64,000 nucleotides of DNA from Spirosoma panaciterrae DSM 21099 (GTDB lineage Bacteria > Bacteroidota > Bacteroidia > Cytophagales > Spirosomataceae): assembly GCF_000374025.1 (NCBI RefSeq), contig NZ_KB893172.1, forward strand, positions 1 through 64,000, given 5' to 3'. Positions 42,568 through 51,704 of this stretch are shown one piece after another. Both the position numbers and the translations under genes were made by a program. Below the pieces are notes generated by a model. It was not told the origin of the DNA, searched no databases, and saw only the letters and a program-made list of their open reading frames with translations. Within the stretch, counting starts at the first letter, position 1. Each line of letters starts with the position of its first letter.

Positions 42568-43875
42568 TTACAACCGGATGATCTCTGCCCCGATGGCATT
42601 TAGCCGGGTATCTATGTTTTGGTAACCCCGGTCAATTTGCTCGATGCTGTCGATAATGCTGGTTCCTTTGGCCGACATAGCTGCAATCAGGAGCGCAACG
42701 CCCGCCCGAATATCGGGCGACGACATACGGATGCCTTTCAGGGGCATCTGCCGATTCAGGCCTACTACGGTAGCGCGGTGAGGATCACACAGAATAATCT
42801 GAGCACCCATGTCGATGAGTTTATCCACAAAGAAGAGCCGACTTTCGAACATTTTCTGGTGGATAAGCAGCGTTCCCTGTGCCTGAACGGCCGTTACCAG
42901 AACAATGCTTAGCAAATCGGGTGTGAACCCTGGCCAGGGGGCATCCGCAACGGTCATCATGCCGCCATCCAGAAACGTCTCGATCTGATAATGCTCCTGG
43001 GCCGGAATGTAAATATCATCGCCCCGGAATTCCATCTGGATACCCAGCCGCTTAAACTGATCAGGGATGATGCCCAACTCAGGAATCCGGCAGTTTTTGA
43101 TTGTGATTTCCGACTGGGTCATGGCGGCCAGCCCGATAAACGAACCAATTTCGATCATGTCAGGCAACATCGTATGCTCAGTGCCTTTCAGTTCCGATAC
43201 CCCTTCGATGGTGAGCAGGTTGGAGCCAACCCCCGAAATTTTAGCGCCCATCGAATTGAGCATTCGGCTAAGTTGCTGCAGATAGGGTTCACAGGCCGCG
43301 TTGTAGATGGTCGTGATCCCCTCGGCCATAACAGCCGCCATCAGTACATTGGCTGTACCCGTTACCGACGCTTCGTCCAGCAGCATATAGGTGCCGCGCA
43401 GGTTACTGGCATCGACCTGGTAGTAGCCGCCATCGTTGGCGTCGTAGTTGAACTGAGCACCTAGTTTCTCGAAGCCCAGAAAATGGGTGTCTAGTCGACG
43501 ACGGCCGATTTTATCGCCACCGGGCCGGGGAATGCGTCCTTTTTTGAAACGAGCGAGCATGGGGCCCAGCAGCATAACCGAACCACGCAACGCGGCTGCT
43601 TTCCGCTTGTAGGTATCCGTTTCCAGATAGTCCAGATTGACATCGCTGGCCTGAAAGCGATACGAACTTTCACCAATTTTAGTAACCCAAACGCCTAAAT
43701 CGCCCAGCAGGTCGATAAGCTGGTTGACATCGCGGATGTTTGGTATGTTATGAATCACAACAGGCTCCTTTGTGAGCAGTACGGCACAAAGGATCTGTAA
43801 GGCTTCGTTTTTTGCTCCTTGCGGAATTAGCTCGCCTTTGAGTCGGCGTCCACCTGTAATTTGAAAAGATGCCAT
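42568..43875 (-). CDS. murA: UDP-N-acetylglucosamine 1-carboxyvinyltransferase MurA
   Basis: First committed enzyme of peptidoglycan precursor synthesis, transferring enolpyruvate to UDP-GlcNAc. The 435-residue protein has the EPSP-synthase fold motifs IPQGAKNEALQILCAVLL (K22, N23) and LGPMLARFKKGRIPRPGG. The active-site loop reads PGGDKIGRRRLDTH, where E. coli has PGGCTIGARPVDLH; Asp121 therefore replaces the Cys that fosfomycin alkylates. The DUF4290 gene lies just upstream in the same direction, with an inverted repeat in the 80-bp spacer. Confidence 0.96.
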   Translation of the reverse strand: MASFQITGGRRLKGELIPQGAKNEALQILCAVLLTKEPVVIHNIPNIRDVNQLIDLLGDLGVWVTKIGESSYRFQASDVNLDYLETDTYKRKAAALRGSVMLLGPMLARFKKGRIPRPGGDKIGRRRLDTHFLGFEKLGAQFNYDANDGGYYQVDASNLRGTYMLLDEASVTGTANVLMAAVMAEGITTIYNAACEPYLQQLSRMLNSMGAKISGVGSNLLTIEGVSELKGTEHTMLPDMIEIGSFIGLAAMTQSEITIKNCRIPELGIIPDQFKRLGIQMEFRGDDIYIPAQEHYQIETFLDGGMMTVADAPWPGFTPDLLSIVLVTAVQAQGTLLIHQKMFESRLFFVDKLIDMGAQIILCDPHRATVVGLNRQMPLKGIRMSSPDIRAGVALLIAAMSAKGTSIIDSIEQIDRGYQNIDTRLNAIGAEIIRL

Positions 43876-43883
43876 TTAGGAAG

Positions 43884-43940
43884 GATGAAGATGAATGACG
43901 AATAATTGGCCTGCTTCCGCACGTTCATTCATCATTCATC
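43884..43940. repeat. imperfect inverted repeat between DUF4290 gene and murA
   Basis: GATGAAGATGAATGACG (43884-43900) pairs with 43922-43940 with two single-base bulges. It lies between two co-directional genes and is built of GATGAATGA words. Confidence 0.6.
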
Positions 43941-43955
43941 ATTTATAATTAAAAA

Positions 43956-44729
43956 TTATCGTCGGCGCCGGTCGTTGTTTCGATTTGGACCGCCCGAGCC
44001 ACTGTTTCGATTACCAAAATTCCGGTTGCCTCCATCGCGGTTTGGTCGACCCTGATTGGCTCCTTGCCCACTGTTTCGATTGCCAAAGTTCCGGTTGCCT
44101 CCATCGCGGTTTGGTCGACCCTGATTCGAGCCTCCATCACGGTTGCGATCGTTGCGATAATTGTTGTTGTTGCCAATCCGCTGGGGCTGATCGCCTGTAC
44201 GCTCACGGGGGGTCGATTCAACCAGCCCTTCTTCCCGAATGAGCTTGATGTCGTCGTAAAGTTTTCCGTTCGAAATCTCAATCAGGCTTTGGTAGATGGT
44301 TTCGTCCTCAACCGATTCTTTATTCCAGGCCTGATAGAAAGTACGCATCAGGCGGGTCAGGTACGATACAAATGCTCTACGTTCTTCCTGGTCTTCCAGA
44401 GCAACGGCTTTCGCTACCAGTAAATCCACATTTCGGCCAAAATGTTTGAATTTCAGATGGTGCGTATTGTAGGGAACTCGTTGCGGCTTTTTACCCAGAG
44501 CTTCTTCCGAAGGAGGAGGGTAGGGGCTATCAACATCGAGGGTAAACCCCGACATAATATACAGGTCGTCCCACAGTTTGTTGTAGTAGTCCTGCCCATC
44601 TTTCATGTTGGGGTGAATCTGCCGCATTAACTCGATCAGGATATGTGCGTAGCGAGTGCGTTTCTCCCGATCTTCAATGTTGACCATGTTGTCAACCAGC
44701 TTTTGGATACTGCTGCCGTATTCTTTCAA
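43956..44729 (-). CDS. DUF4290 domain protein with Arg/Asn/Gly-rich tail
   Basis: A Bacteroidota-specific family commonly found next to murA; its role is unknown. The DUF4290 domain (from LKEYGSSIQKLVDNM) is all-helical. The tail is low-complexity (GGNRNFGNRNSG-type repeats) and ends RRRR, like RGG-type RNA-binding tails. The frame is open from an ATG at 44810, but a TAnnTTTG box (44761-44768) lies inside that extension. I therefore prefer the TTG at 44729; an ATT at 44753 is also conceivable. The start is unsettled. Confidence 0.8.
   Translation of the reverse strand: MKEYGSSIQKLVDNMVNIEDREKRTRYAHILIELMRQIHPNMKDGQDYYNKLWDDLYIMSGFTLDVDSPYPPPSEEALGKKPQRVPYNTHHLKFKHFGRNVDLLVAKAVALEDQEERRAFVSYLTRLMRTFYQAWNKESVEDETIYQSLIEISNGKLYDDIKLIREEGLVESTPRERTGDQPQRIGNNNNYRNDRNRDGGSNQGRPNRDGGNRNFGNRNSGQGANQGRPNRDGGNRNFGNRNSGSGGPNRNNDRRRR
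43999..44126. repeat. 69-bp tandem repeat inside the DUF4290 gene
   Basis: The segment starting CCACTGTTTCGATT at 43999 recurs 69 bases later (44068), with two differences in the shared 59 bases. It encodes two 23-residue copies in the Arg/Asn/Gly-rich tail. The copy number could vary by slippage. Confidence 0.85.
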
Positions 44730-44760
44730 AGGCGTTGCCTGGTTTATTTCAATAAGAGAA

Positions 44761-44768
44761 CAAAAGTA
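44761..44768 (-). promoter_or_regulatory. TAnnTTTG -7 box of the DUF4290-murA unit
   Basis: TACTTTTG on the minus strand lies inside the longest possible reading frame of the DUF4290 gene and argues for a downstream start. Confidence 0.5.
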
Positions 44769-44834
44769 CGAAGAAAGGGCCAAGCGACAAGGGCAAAGGA
44801 AGTAGGGCATTGGGAATAAGCAGTTGGGAAAGGT

Positions 44835-44842
44835 TACCTTTG
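44835..44842 (+). promoter_or_regulatory. TAnnTTTG -7 box of the MATE gene
   Basis: TACCTTTG, with a possible -33 TTG at 44810-44812 (22-bp gap), precedes the ATG at 44868 by 25 bases. Confidence 0.5.
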
Positions 44843-44867
44843 TGGTTTAGTTCTTTTCGGTACCCTT

Positions 44868-46259
44868 ATGCCCTATACCTTTGCCCCTTTCCCAGCCCGT
44901 TACCGCACCGAAATCACCGATACCATTCGGCTGAGCGTACCCATTATTATTGCGCAGTTGGGAGTCGTATTGATGGGGGTGACTGACAATCTGTTTGTAG
45001 GGCGTTTGCTGGGCGCTGTTCCCTTAGGTGCTGCCGGACTGGCCAATTCGTTATCGTTCCTGATGTCGAGTATTGGGGTTGGTGGGTTAACGGTAGTGGC
45101 AGCTTTGGTATCGAAGTCGCACAATCAAAATGATCCGGCTGCCGTGAATCGGTTGTTTCGGGCAGGGCTTCGGGTGGGTCTTTTGTTGAGCGTTGTGCTA
45201 GGGAGCCTTTCAGCGTTGTTAGCCTTTAATTTTGATCTGTTTGGCCAAAGTGCTGAAGTCACCCGACTGGCCCGTGATTTTATGCTCATTCTGAGTGCAT
45301 CGTTGGTTCCGTTGATGATTTTTGTTGGTGCTCGCCAATTATGCGACGGTTTGCGCTACCCACGGGTAGCCATGGCCATCACACTCTCTGCTCTTTTTCT
45401 GAATGCAATTTTTAATTATTTACTCATTAAAGGTCTTGGCCCTTTACCAGCCCTGGGGCTAATGGGTTCGGCCATTGCCACACTGCTTTCGCGGGTATTT
45501 ATGGCTGGGGCCATGCTGATGTACATTTATCGTTCGGGACGTTTCAGGCCATTTCTACTCCCTCAATTCCGGGCGTTACCGACAAATGCTGAAGCCTGGG
45601 AAATTCTTCGACTCTGTATTCCAGGAGGCTTAACCTTCTTCTTTGAAGTGGCTACGTTTTCGCTGGCGGTAGTGATTGTGGGCTGGCTTGGTGAGGATCG
45701 ACTAGCAGCCCACCAGATTGCCATCAATATGGCGTCGGTTACCTACATGATGGCCACGGGGATTTCGTCGGCAGCAGCCATACGGGTAAGTGCGTCGGTT
45801 GGGCGAGGGAGCCGGGAGGGCATCTGGCGGGCAGGGATAGCGGCTTTTATGCTATCGATTGGTTTTATGACGCTGATGGCCCTTGTCTTTTTAACCGCCA
45901 ATGAATGGCTGGTTACCCTCTACATTCGCGACAATCCGGCTGTTATGCAGATAGCGGCTTCGCTGGTCATCATTGCGGGCGTCTTTCAGCTCTCCGACGG
46001 AGTCCAGGTGGTAGCATTGGGGAGCCTGCGTGGTTTGTCGGATGTAAATATTCCGACGCTGATTACCTTATTTTCATACTGGATTGTGGCCCTGCCTTTA
46101 AGCTATGTTTTAGCCTTTCCTATGGGCATGGACGCAATTGGGGTCTGGATTGGTTTACTGGCAGGGCTGACCATAGCCGCAGTACTGCTTACCTGGCGGT
46201 TTTTTCGTAGGGTAAAACGAATCGATTTGTCAACTACCAGTACTTCCCTGACGGTGTAG
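44868..46259 (+). CDS. MATE-family efflux transporter
   Basis: A 463-residue protein with twelve helices in two related halves. Typical MATE features are IRLSVPIIIAQLGVVLMGVTDNLFVGRLLG at the start (landmark MGVTDNLFVG) and LAAHQIAINMASVTYM in the second half. It exports organic cations or drugs using a Na+ or H+ gradient; the substrate is unknown. It is a single gene, divergent from the DUF4290-murA unit. Confidence 0.92.
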   Translation: MPYTFAPFPARYRTEITDTIRLSVPIIIAQLGVVLMGVTDNLFVGRLLGAVPLGAAGLANSLSFLMSSIGVGGLTVVAALVSKSHNQNDPAAVNRLFRAGLRVGLLLSVVLGSLSALLAFNFDLFGQSAEVTRLARDFMLILSASLVPLMIFVGARQLCDGLRYPRVAMAITLSALFLNAIFNYLLIKGLGPLPALGLMGSAIATLLSRVFMAGAMLMYIYRSGRFRPFLLPQFRALPTNAEAWEILRLCIPGGLTFFFEVATFSLAVVIVGWLGEDRLAAHQIAINMASVTYMMATGISSAAAIRVSASVGRGSREGIWRAGIAAFMLSIGFMTLMALVFLTANEWLVTLYIRDNPAVMQIAASLVIIAGVFQLSDGVQVVALGSLRGLSDVNIPTLITLFSYWIVALPLSYVLAFPMGMDAIGVWIGLLAGLTIAAVLLTWRFFRRVKRIDLSTTSTSLTV

Positions 46260-46267
46260 TTTTGGGG

Positions 46268-46507
46268 TCAGCGCATACGTTCCAGCAGTTCGGAGCGGGT
46301 TGGTCGATTGGCACTTAGGTCATAAGCAATCCCCTGTCGGTCGAGAGCGTCCATAAACGACGTATAGCTTTCCTTTTCCACGGTGAAAATATACCAGTTT
46401 TCATAAGGTTCGTTGAACGTTTCAACTTCGGTAAGCGACGCCTGTCTTTGCAGGTGCTGGTATTGCGCTGTTTCTAAGTCTGCCTGTTTAATAAGAAAGT
46501 ACCACAC
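46268..46507 (-). CDS. small hypothetical protein
   Basis: A 79-residue soluble alpha/beta protein (MWYFLIKQADLETAQYQHL at the start, ENWYIFTVEKESYTSFMDAL in the middle). I do not recognise a family. A ferredoxin-like fold is conceivable from the strand-helix-strand pattern. It lies 8 bp from the convergent MATE gene. The reading frame is complete with host-like codons, so it is probably real. Confidence 0.6.
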   Translation of the reverse strand: MWYFLIKQADLETAQYQHLQRQASLTEVETFNEPYENWYIFTVEKESYTSFMDALDRQGIAYDLSANRPTRSELLERMR

Positions 46508-46600
46508 AGTTTGTTACGCGGATTTCTACCCGCAAGTAGAGAGGTTTATAAACGGAAATCGCGGGTTACCACGGCAACGGCAGGCCCCGCGTTAAAACTG

Positions 46601-46635
46601 AAAAGCCTGCATCTCGGTTCGAAATGCAGGCTTTT
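46601..46635 (-). terminator. intrinsic terminator of the S41 protease gene
   Basis: A perfect 12-bp stem (AAAAGCCTGCAT 46601-46612 with 46624-46635), 34 bp after the protease stop. Confidence 0.85.
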
Positions 46636-46668
46636 CAGAAGTATAAACAAAGCAGCTACTAACTTCTT

Positions 46669-48777
46669 TTATTTATTCACGGCCAGATTTGACGCTAGAA
46701 TATAATCGGCCAGTACAAGCCCTGCCTCATTGAGATACAGGTCTTTTTTCTTCTTAGCTGCCGATGCGGTTGAGGGCGTGCCGGTTTCATCGGTTGTGGC
46801 CGACATTTGCGAAACTTTGTTAGCGGCTGCACGTTTGCGTTCAGCTTCTTCACGCTCTTTCCGGCGTTTCGACTCTTGCAGCGATACTACCGTATTTTCT
46901 TTCGCTTTTTTGAAGTCGGCCAGATCCTGCGCCAGCTTTTTCAGTTCAGGGTCCGATTTCAGTCGTTGCTCAAAACGGTCGCGGAGACGGCTAAGAACTT
47001 TATCATCCAGATCGTTCGACTGCTCATAACGAGTTGAGTTGATATGATCCCAGGGGAGCGCGCTTGGCTGTGAGCTTTCACCATATTCTTCGGCCGAGAA
47101 AGCAGAGGGCAGTTCCACATCGGGTGTTACTCCTTTGTGTTGCGTACTACTGCCATTGATTCGGTAGAATTTCTGGATCGTCATTTTCACCTGACCTACT
47201 TTCTCCGGCTCTTTCGGAAGCCACTGGTTCAGATCGATCAGTGTTTGCACGGTGCCTTTACCAAACGTTTGGCCGCCCACTATGATGCCGCGTTTGTAGT
47301 CCTGGATGGCGGCCGCGAAAATTTCCGAAGCCGACGCGCTGAAGCGGTTTACCAAAACCGCCAGTGGACCATTGTAAACCGTTGTACCACCGTCTTTATC
47401 GGCATATACTTCGGTTTCGCCCGATGATTCTTTCACCTGTACCACGGGGCCTTTGGGAATAAAAATGCCCGTCAGGTCAATGGCTTCGGTTAGCGAACCA
47501 CCACCGTTATCGCGCAGATCAATAACAATGCCATCTACTTTTTCACCTTTCAACTCTTCGACAAACTTTTTCACATCGCTCGTCGTGCTGCTGAAACCTT
47601 CTTCGCGCTTGCGGGCACCTTCAAAATCGCGATAGAACATCGGGATATTAATGACTCCGATTTTGAACGGTTTGCCATTGTCGGTCACCTCAATGATTTC
47701 TTTCTTGGCACGCTGTTCTTCCAGTTTGATCTTTTCCCGCACCAGCCGAATTTCTTTGGGTGGAGCACCGGCAATGGCATCGGGCGATACAATCTGAATA
47801 CGAACTACCGTACCTTTAGGGCCTTTGATTAGCTTGACAACTTCATCGACCTGCCAGTTCATGGTGTTGACCATAGCCCCATTATCGCCCTGGGCAACCC
47901 CTGCAATCTTGTCATTGACTTTGATCAAATTGCTTTTGAAGGCAGGGCCTCCGGGCAATACCTGCGTGATTTTGATGTATTCACCATCTTCCTGCAACAT
48001 TGCGCCTATTCCTTCCAGCGACTGGCTCATCTCCTGATTGAACCGATCCGCATTCGTTGGCGAGAAATAGTTCGTGTGTGGGTCGAGTGCTTCGGCAAAT
48101 GAGTTCATATAAATCTGGAACACATCGGCGCTTTTGATGCGGTTGTAGGCTTTGTCCAGGTTGGTATAACGCTGGTTCATAGTAGCTACCACGGCGCTAT
48201 CTTTCCGATTGCCAAGGCGGAGTTCCAGTTCCTGGTTTTTCAGGATTTTACGCCACAGATCATTCTGTTCTTCAACCGTTTTGGGCCATGGCGCTTTCTC
48301 CCGATCGGTGTTGAAAGATTCATCTTCCGTAAAGGTGAAGGGCTTTTTGAGCTGTTCTTTTACGAAATCACTACGTTCTTTGAAGCGCTTCCGGAAAACG
48401 TTATACAGGTCATATGCGGCCGTCAGATCGCCGTTGATCAGCGCATCATCGATTTGATAGCGGTATTTTTCGAAAGAGGCTACATCCGACGCCAGTAGAT
48501 ACGTTTTGTTACCGTCGAGTTCTTTGAGATAATTATCCCACACAACTGACGAAAGCGAATCGTTGAGCCGCACCTTCCGATAGTGGTAGGTGGTCAGCAA
48601 TTTAGCTACGAGTTGTTCGACCCGCTCCTGGGAAACAGTCGGTTTTAAATCATCGATTGTAGACGATTGGGACGAAGTCTGTAAGGACGAAGCGTCACCG
48701 ACAGCACCATTTGAGGGCAAATCCGGCTGAAAACTCAGCATCAGCACGGGCATAAGAGTCACCAGATACTTCTTCAT
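46669..48777 (-). CDS. C-terminal-processing peptidase (S41, Tsp/Prc-like)
   Basis: A 702-residue periplasmic protease. After a signal peptide it has an N-terminal helical domain, a PDZ domain (around GIGAMLQEDGEYIKITQVLP), and the S41 core with DGIVIDLRDNGGGSL, the catalytic Ser in RFSASASEIFAAA and the catalytic Lys in GGQTFGKGTVQ. A basic helical tail follows (RRKEREEAERKRAAA). The length matches the Prc/Tsp type rather than the short CtpA type. It degrades periplasmic proteins by their C-termini. The FKBP isomerase gene lies upstream on the same strand. Confidence 0.94.
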   Translation of the reverse strand: MKKYLVTLMPVLMLSFQPDLPSNGAVGDASSLQTSSQSSTIDDLKPTVSQERVEQLVAKLLTTYHYRKVRLNDSLSSVVWDNYLKELDGNKTYLLASDVASFEKYRYQIDDALINGDLTAAYDLYNVFRKRFKERSDFVKEQLKKPFTFTEDESFNTDREKAPWPKTVEEQNDLWRKILKNQELELRLGNRKDSAVVATMNQRYTNLDKAYNRIKSADVFQIYMNSFAEALDPHTNYFSPTNADRFNQEMSQSLEGIGAMLQEDGEYIKITQVLPGGPAFKSNLIKVNDKIAGVAQGDNGAMVNTMNWQVDEVVKLIKGPKGTVVRIQIVSPDAIAGAPPKEIRLVREKIKLEEQRAKKEIIEVTDNGKPFKIGVINIPMFYRDFEGARKREEGFSSTTSDVKKFVEELKGEKVDGIVIDLRDNGGGSLTEAIDLTGIFIPKGPVVQVKESSGETEVYADKDGGTTVYNGPLAVLVNRFSASASEIFAAAIQDYKRGIIVGGQTFGKGTVQTLIDLNQWLPKEPEKVGQVKMTIQKFYRINGSSTQHKGVTPDVELPSAFSAEEYGESSQPSALPWDHINSTRYEQSNDLDDKVLSRLRDRFEQRLKSDPELKKLAQDLADFKKAKENTVVSLQESKRRKEREEAERKRAAANKVSQMSATTDETGTPSTASAAKKKKDLYLNEAGLVLADYILASNLAVNK

Positions 48778-48801
48778 CTATTATTCCCCAGGTTAATGGC
48801 A

Positions 48802-48872
48802 AACGAATGAAAGAGCGAAACCGGGTCGCCGGAGCGAAAACTATCTGGTTCCAATTCGCTCTTTCATTCGTT
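48802..48872. repeat. long inverted repeat between FKBP and S41 genes
   Basis: Perfect 18-nt arms (48802-48819 and 48855-48872, unit AACGAATGAAAGAGCGAA), separated by 35 bases, lie between two co-directional genes. The unit combines words also seen at 13223 and 19107. Confidence 0.88.
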
Positions 48873-48882
48873 CACGCTTTGG

Positions 48883-49653
48883 TTATTGTTTTACAATATC
48901 AAGTAACTCAACATCGAATACTAATGTTGAGCCTGGTTTAATATCGGCACCGGCACCCCGATCGCCATAGGCTAGATCGGAGGGGATATAAAGCTTCCAT
49001 TTGGAGCCGACCGGCATCAACTGGAGGGCTTCGGTCCAGCCTCGGATCACTTCGCCCACACCGAACTCGGCAGGTTGGCCGCGCTTGATCGAACTGTCGA
49101 ACTCTGTACCATCCAGCAATCGGCCTGCATAATGCACTTTTACCCGATCAGTTGCGGTTGGTTTAGGGCCAGTACCTTCCTTTTCGATGGAATACTGCAA
49201 ACCGCTGGCCGTAGTAACTACACCTGATTTGGTTTTATTCTCGGCCAGGAATGCTTCGCCAATTTTTTTGTTTTCTGCCGACGCTTTCATGGCTTCGGCA
49301 TTTTTGGCTACCATCTGCTTCTGGTAGTAATTCTGAATAACCTGCTGAACCTGATCCATCGACAGGCTCATTGTTCCGCCTTTCAGTGCGTCATCAAGAC
49401 CCTGCGCAATCAGGGCCGAATTCACATCTTTGGGGCCTTGCTGTTTGATATTTTGAGCAATACTGACGCCAATACTATAGCTAAGAGAATCTCGTTCGGA
49501 AGCTAAGTTGCCTTTTGCAGGCTTGGAAGCAACGGCCGTTTTAGGAGCCGAAGCTGGTTTTTTTACGGCAGGTTTTTTGACTTGGGCGGTGGCAGAACCA
49601 GCAATTACGAATGCCGATACAGTACCGGCCAGCATCCATTGATTAAACTTCAT
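48883..49653 (-). CDS. FKBP-type peptidyl-prolyl isomerase (FkpA-like)
   Basis: A 256-residue exported isomerase. The signal peptide is residues 1-23 (VIAGSATA cleavage). A Lys/Pro/Ala-rich linker is followed by an N-terminal helical dimer domain (ERDSLSYSIGVSIAQNIKQQ, landmark SYSIGVSIAQNIK) and the FKBP domain from about 150 (VKVHYAGRLLDGTEFDSS, then FGVGEVIRGWTEALQ, then YGDRGAGADIKPGSTLVFDVELL). It assists folding of periplasmic proteins and fits beside the downstream protease. Confidence 0.94.
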   Translation of the reverse strand: MKFNQWMLAGTVSAFVIAGSATAQVKKPAVKKPASAPKTAVASKPAKGNLASERDSLSYSIGVSIAQNIKQQGPKDVNSALIAQGLDDALKGGTMSLSMDQVQQVIQNYYQKQMVAKNAEAMKASAENKKIGEAFLAENKTKSGVVTTASGLQYSIEKEGTGPKPTATDRVKVHYAGRLLDGTEFDSSIKRGQPAEFGVGEVIRGWTEALQLMPVGSKWKLYIPSDLAYGDRGAGADIKPGSTLVFDVELLDIVKQ

Positions 49654-50026
49654 GCGAAAATGAAACGGGTGTATTTGAACTGAGAGTTAATACTACTGAA
49701 ACGTGAATGAATAGGATAAAAGTTTAACGATAAGCAGGTTCGGCTAAAAAATGTTGATGGAGGGGCGATCGAAACCTGCCTAATCCTTTCTCTGATCAGG
49801 CAAATAAAAGTAGTTGAAAATTTGGCAGAAATCAATTTTAGCCCCTTAAAGTACCGTTAATTTGGATGAACGGTCGTTCGGAGCCAGCCAATGGCACGCA
49901 CTTTTGCTGCCGAATATCGGAAAAGTCTAAGATTCAGACGTTATTTCTTCAATTCATCGTATTTTTATTAAATTTTAATCGTACCTTTGCGGCCGAAAAA
50001 ATAAACTAAATTTCCCTCTGACATAT
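49654..50026. other. 373-bp divergent intergenic region
   Basis: Between the FKBP isomerase gene and atpA. It contains the atpA -7 box near its right end. I see no other gene, and in particular no atpH. Confidence 0.6.
49982..49989 (+). promoter_or_regulatory. TAnnTTTG -7 box of atpA
   Basis: TACCTTTG lies 37 bases before the ATG at 50027. The presence of its own promoter fits the absence of atpH upstream. Confidence 0.6.
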
Positions 50027-51601
50027 ATGGAATCCGTAAGACCCGACGAGATATCAGCGATCCTCCGCCGTCAACTGGCCGGAACACAATCTGAAGCTGA
50101 ACTCGAAGAAGTCGGTACGGTGCTGCAAATCGGCGACGGCGTAGCGCGTATCTACGGCCTCTCGAAGGTGCAGGCCGGTGAATTGCTGTCGTTCGAGAAT
50201 GGGCTTCAGGCCATGGCTCTGAACCTTGAAGAAGATAACGTTGGAGCCGTGTTGCTCGGCGATTATTCGGAAATCAAAGAAGGTGATACCGTTAAGCGTA
50301 CCAACCAGATCGCCTACGTAAATGTAGGGGATGGTATTCTTGGCCGTGTTGTCAACACACTTGGTCTGCCAATCGATGGTATGGGCCCTATTCAGGGTGA
50401 GTTGTTCCCCATGCCCATGGAGCGCAAAGCACCAGGTGTAATTTTCCGTCAGCCAGTAAACGAACCTCTCCAAACGGGTATCAAAGCTATCGATGCCATG
50501 ATCCCCATCGGTCGTGGTCAGCGTGAATTAATCATCGGTGACCGTCAGACGGGGAAAACGGCTGTAGCCATCGATACCATCATCAACCAGAAAGAATTTT
50601 ACGACAAAGGGCAGCCCGTATACTGTATCTACGTAGCCTGTGGTCAGAAAGCCTCGACCGTTAAGCAGGTAGAAGCTACTCTACGGAAAGCCGGTGCTAT
50701 GGACTACACGGTTATCGTGTCGGCCAACGCATCTGACCCTTCGCCGATGCAGTTCTTTGCTCCATTCACAGGGGCCGCTATTGGTGAGTTCTTCCGCGAT
50801 ACGGGCCGTCCGGCTCTGGTGGTATACGACGATCTGTCGAAGCAGGCAGTTGCTTACCGCGAGGTGTCGCTGCTGCTGCGTCGCCCACCAGGACGGGAAG
50901 CGTATCCGGGCGATGTATTCTACCTGCACAGCCGTTTGCTGGAGCGGGCTGCTAAAATCAACGCTAACGACGAAATCGCCAAAAACATGAACGACCTGCC
51001 ACCGTCTCTGAAAGACAAGGTGAAAGGCGGTGGTTCGCTGACGGCGTTGCCAATTATTGAAACACAGGCCGGTGACGTTTCGGCCTATATTCCAACCAAC
51101 GTAATTTCGATTACCGACGGTCAGATCTTCCTGGAGTCGAACCTGTTTAACTCAGGTATCCGCCCAGCCATCAACGTAGGTATTTCGGTATCGCGGGTAG
51201 GAGGTAACGCCCAGATCAAGTCGATGAAGAAAGTGGCTGGTACACTGAAACTCGATCAGGCACAGTTCCGTGAGCTGGAAGCGTTTGCCAAGTTTGGTTC
51301 TGACCTTGATGCGTCGACCAAACTGACCATCGAACGGGGCCGTCGGAATCAGGAAATGTTGAAGCAGGCACAGTACTCGCCCGTTCCGGTTGAGCAGCAG
51401 GTAGCCATCATCTATGCGTCGACTAACGGCTTACTTGACAAAGTTCCGGTCAGCAAGGTAAAAGCGTTCGAGAGTGAGTTTGGCATGGTATTGAGCGCTC
51501 AGTATCCGAAGGTGCTGGACGAGCTGCGTGCTGGTAAACTGACCGATGAAGGCACCGCCACATTGAAGAAAGTAGCCGCTGACCTGTCAGCAAATTATTA
51601 A
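50027..51601 (+). CDS. atpA: ATP synthase F1 subunit alpha
   Basis: The non-catalytic nucleotide-binding subunit of F1. The 524-residue protein starts [17 protein letters not shown], the usual N-terminal helix. The P-loop GDRQTGKT is at 171-178. [20 protein letters not shown] is also conserved. The gene is complete. atpG follows after 103 bp that contain an inverted repeat. The other F0F1 genes are not in the window. Confidence 0.98.
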   Translation: MESVRPDEISAILRRQLAGTQSEAELEEVGTVLQIGDGVARIYGLSKVQAGELLSFENGLQAMALNLEEDNVGAVLLGDYSEIKEGDTVKRTNQIAYVNVGDGILGRVVNTLGLPIDGMGPIQGELFPMPMERKAPGVIFRQPVNEPLQTGIKAIDAMIPIGRGQRELIIGDRQTGKTAVAIDTIINQKEFYDKGQPVYCIYVACGQKASTVKQVEATLRKAGAMDYTVIVSANASDPSPMQFFAPFTGAAIGEFFRDTGRPALVVYDDLSKQAVAYREVSLLLRRPPGREAYPGDVFYLHSRLLERAAKINANDEIAKNMNDLPPSLKDKVKGGGSLTALPIIETQAGDVSAYIPTNVISITDGQIFLESNLFNSGIRPAINVGISVSRVGGNAQIKSMKKVAGTLKLDQAQFRELEAFAKFGSDLDASTKLTIERGRRNQEMLKQAQYSPVPVEQQVAIIYASTNGLLDKVPVSKVKAFESEFGMVLSAQYPKVLDELRAGKLTDEGTATLKKVAADLSANY

Positions 51602-51605
51602 TTTT

Positions 51606-51700
51606 TTAAGGAGTTAGGAGCGAGGAGTTAGGAGTGAGAAGAGCTGATGCATTCGGCTACTTTTCTCCTCACTGCTCGCTCCTAACTACTAACTCCTTAA
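51606..51700. repeat. long inverted repeat between atpA and atpG
   Basis: The outer 12 bases pair perfectly (TTAAGGAGTTAG 51606-51617 with 51689-51700), and the rest of each arm is made of the word GGAGTTAGGAG/GGAGCGAGGAG, so pairing in several registers is possible. It fills almost the entire atpA-atpG spacer. Confidence 0.85.
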
Positions 51701-51704
51701 AGGA

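Noticed and set aside
46511..46705. 64-codon frame over the S41 terminator
   Set aside because: It crosses a perfect terminator hairpin and the protease stop; not a gene.
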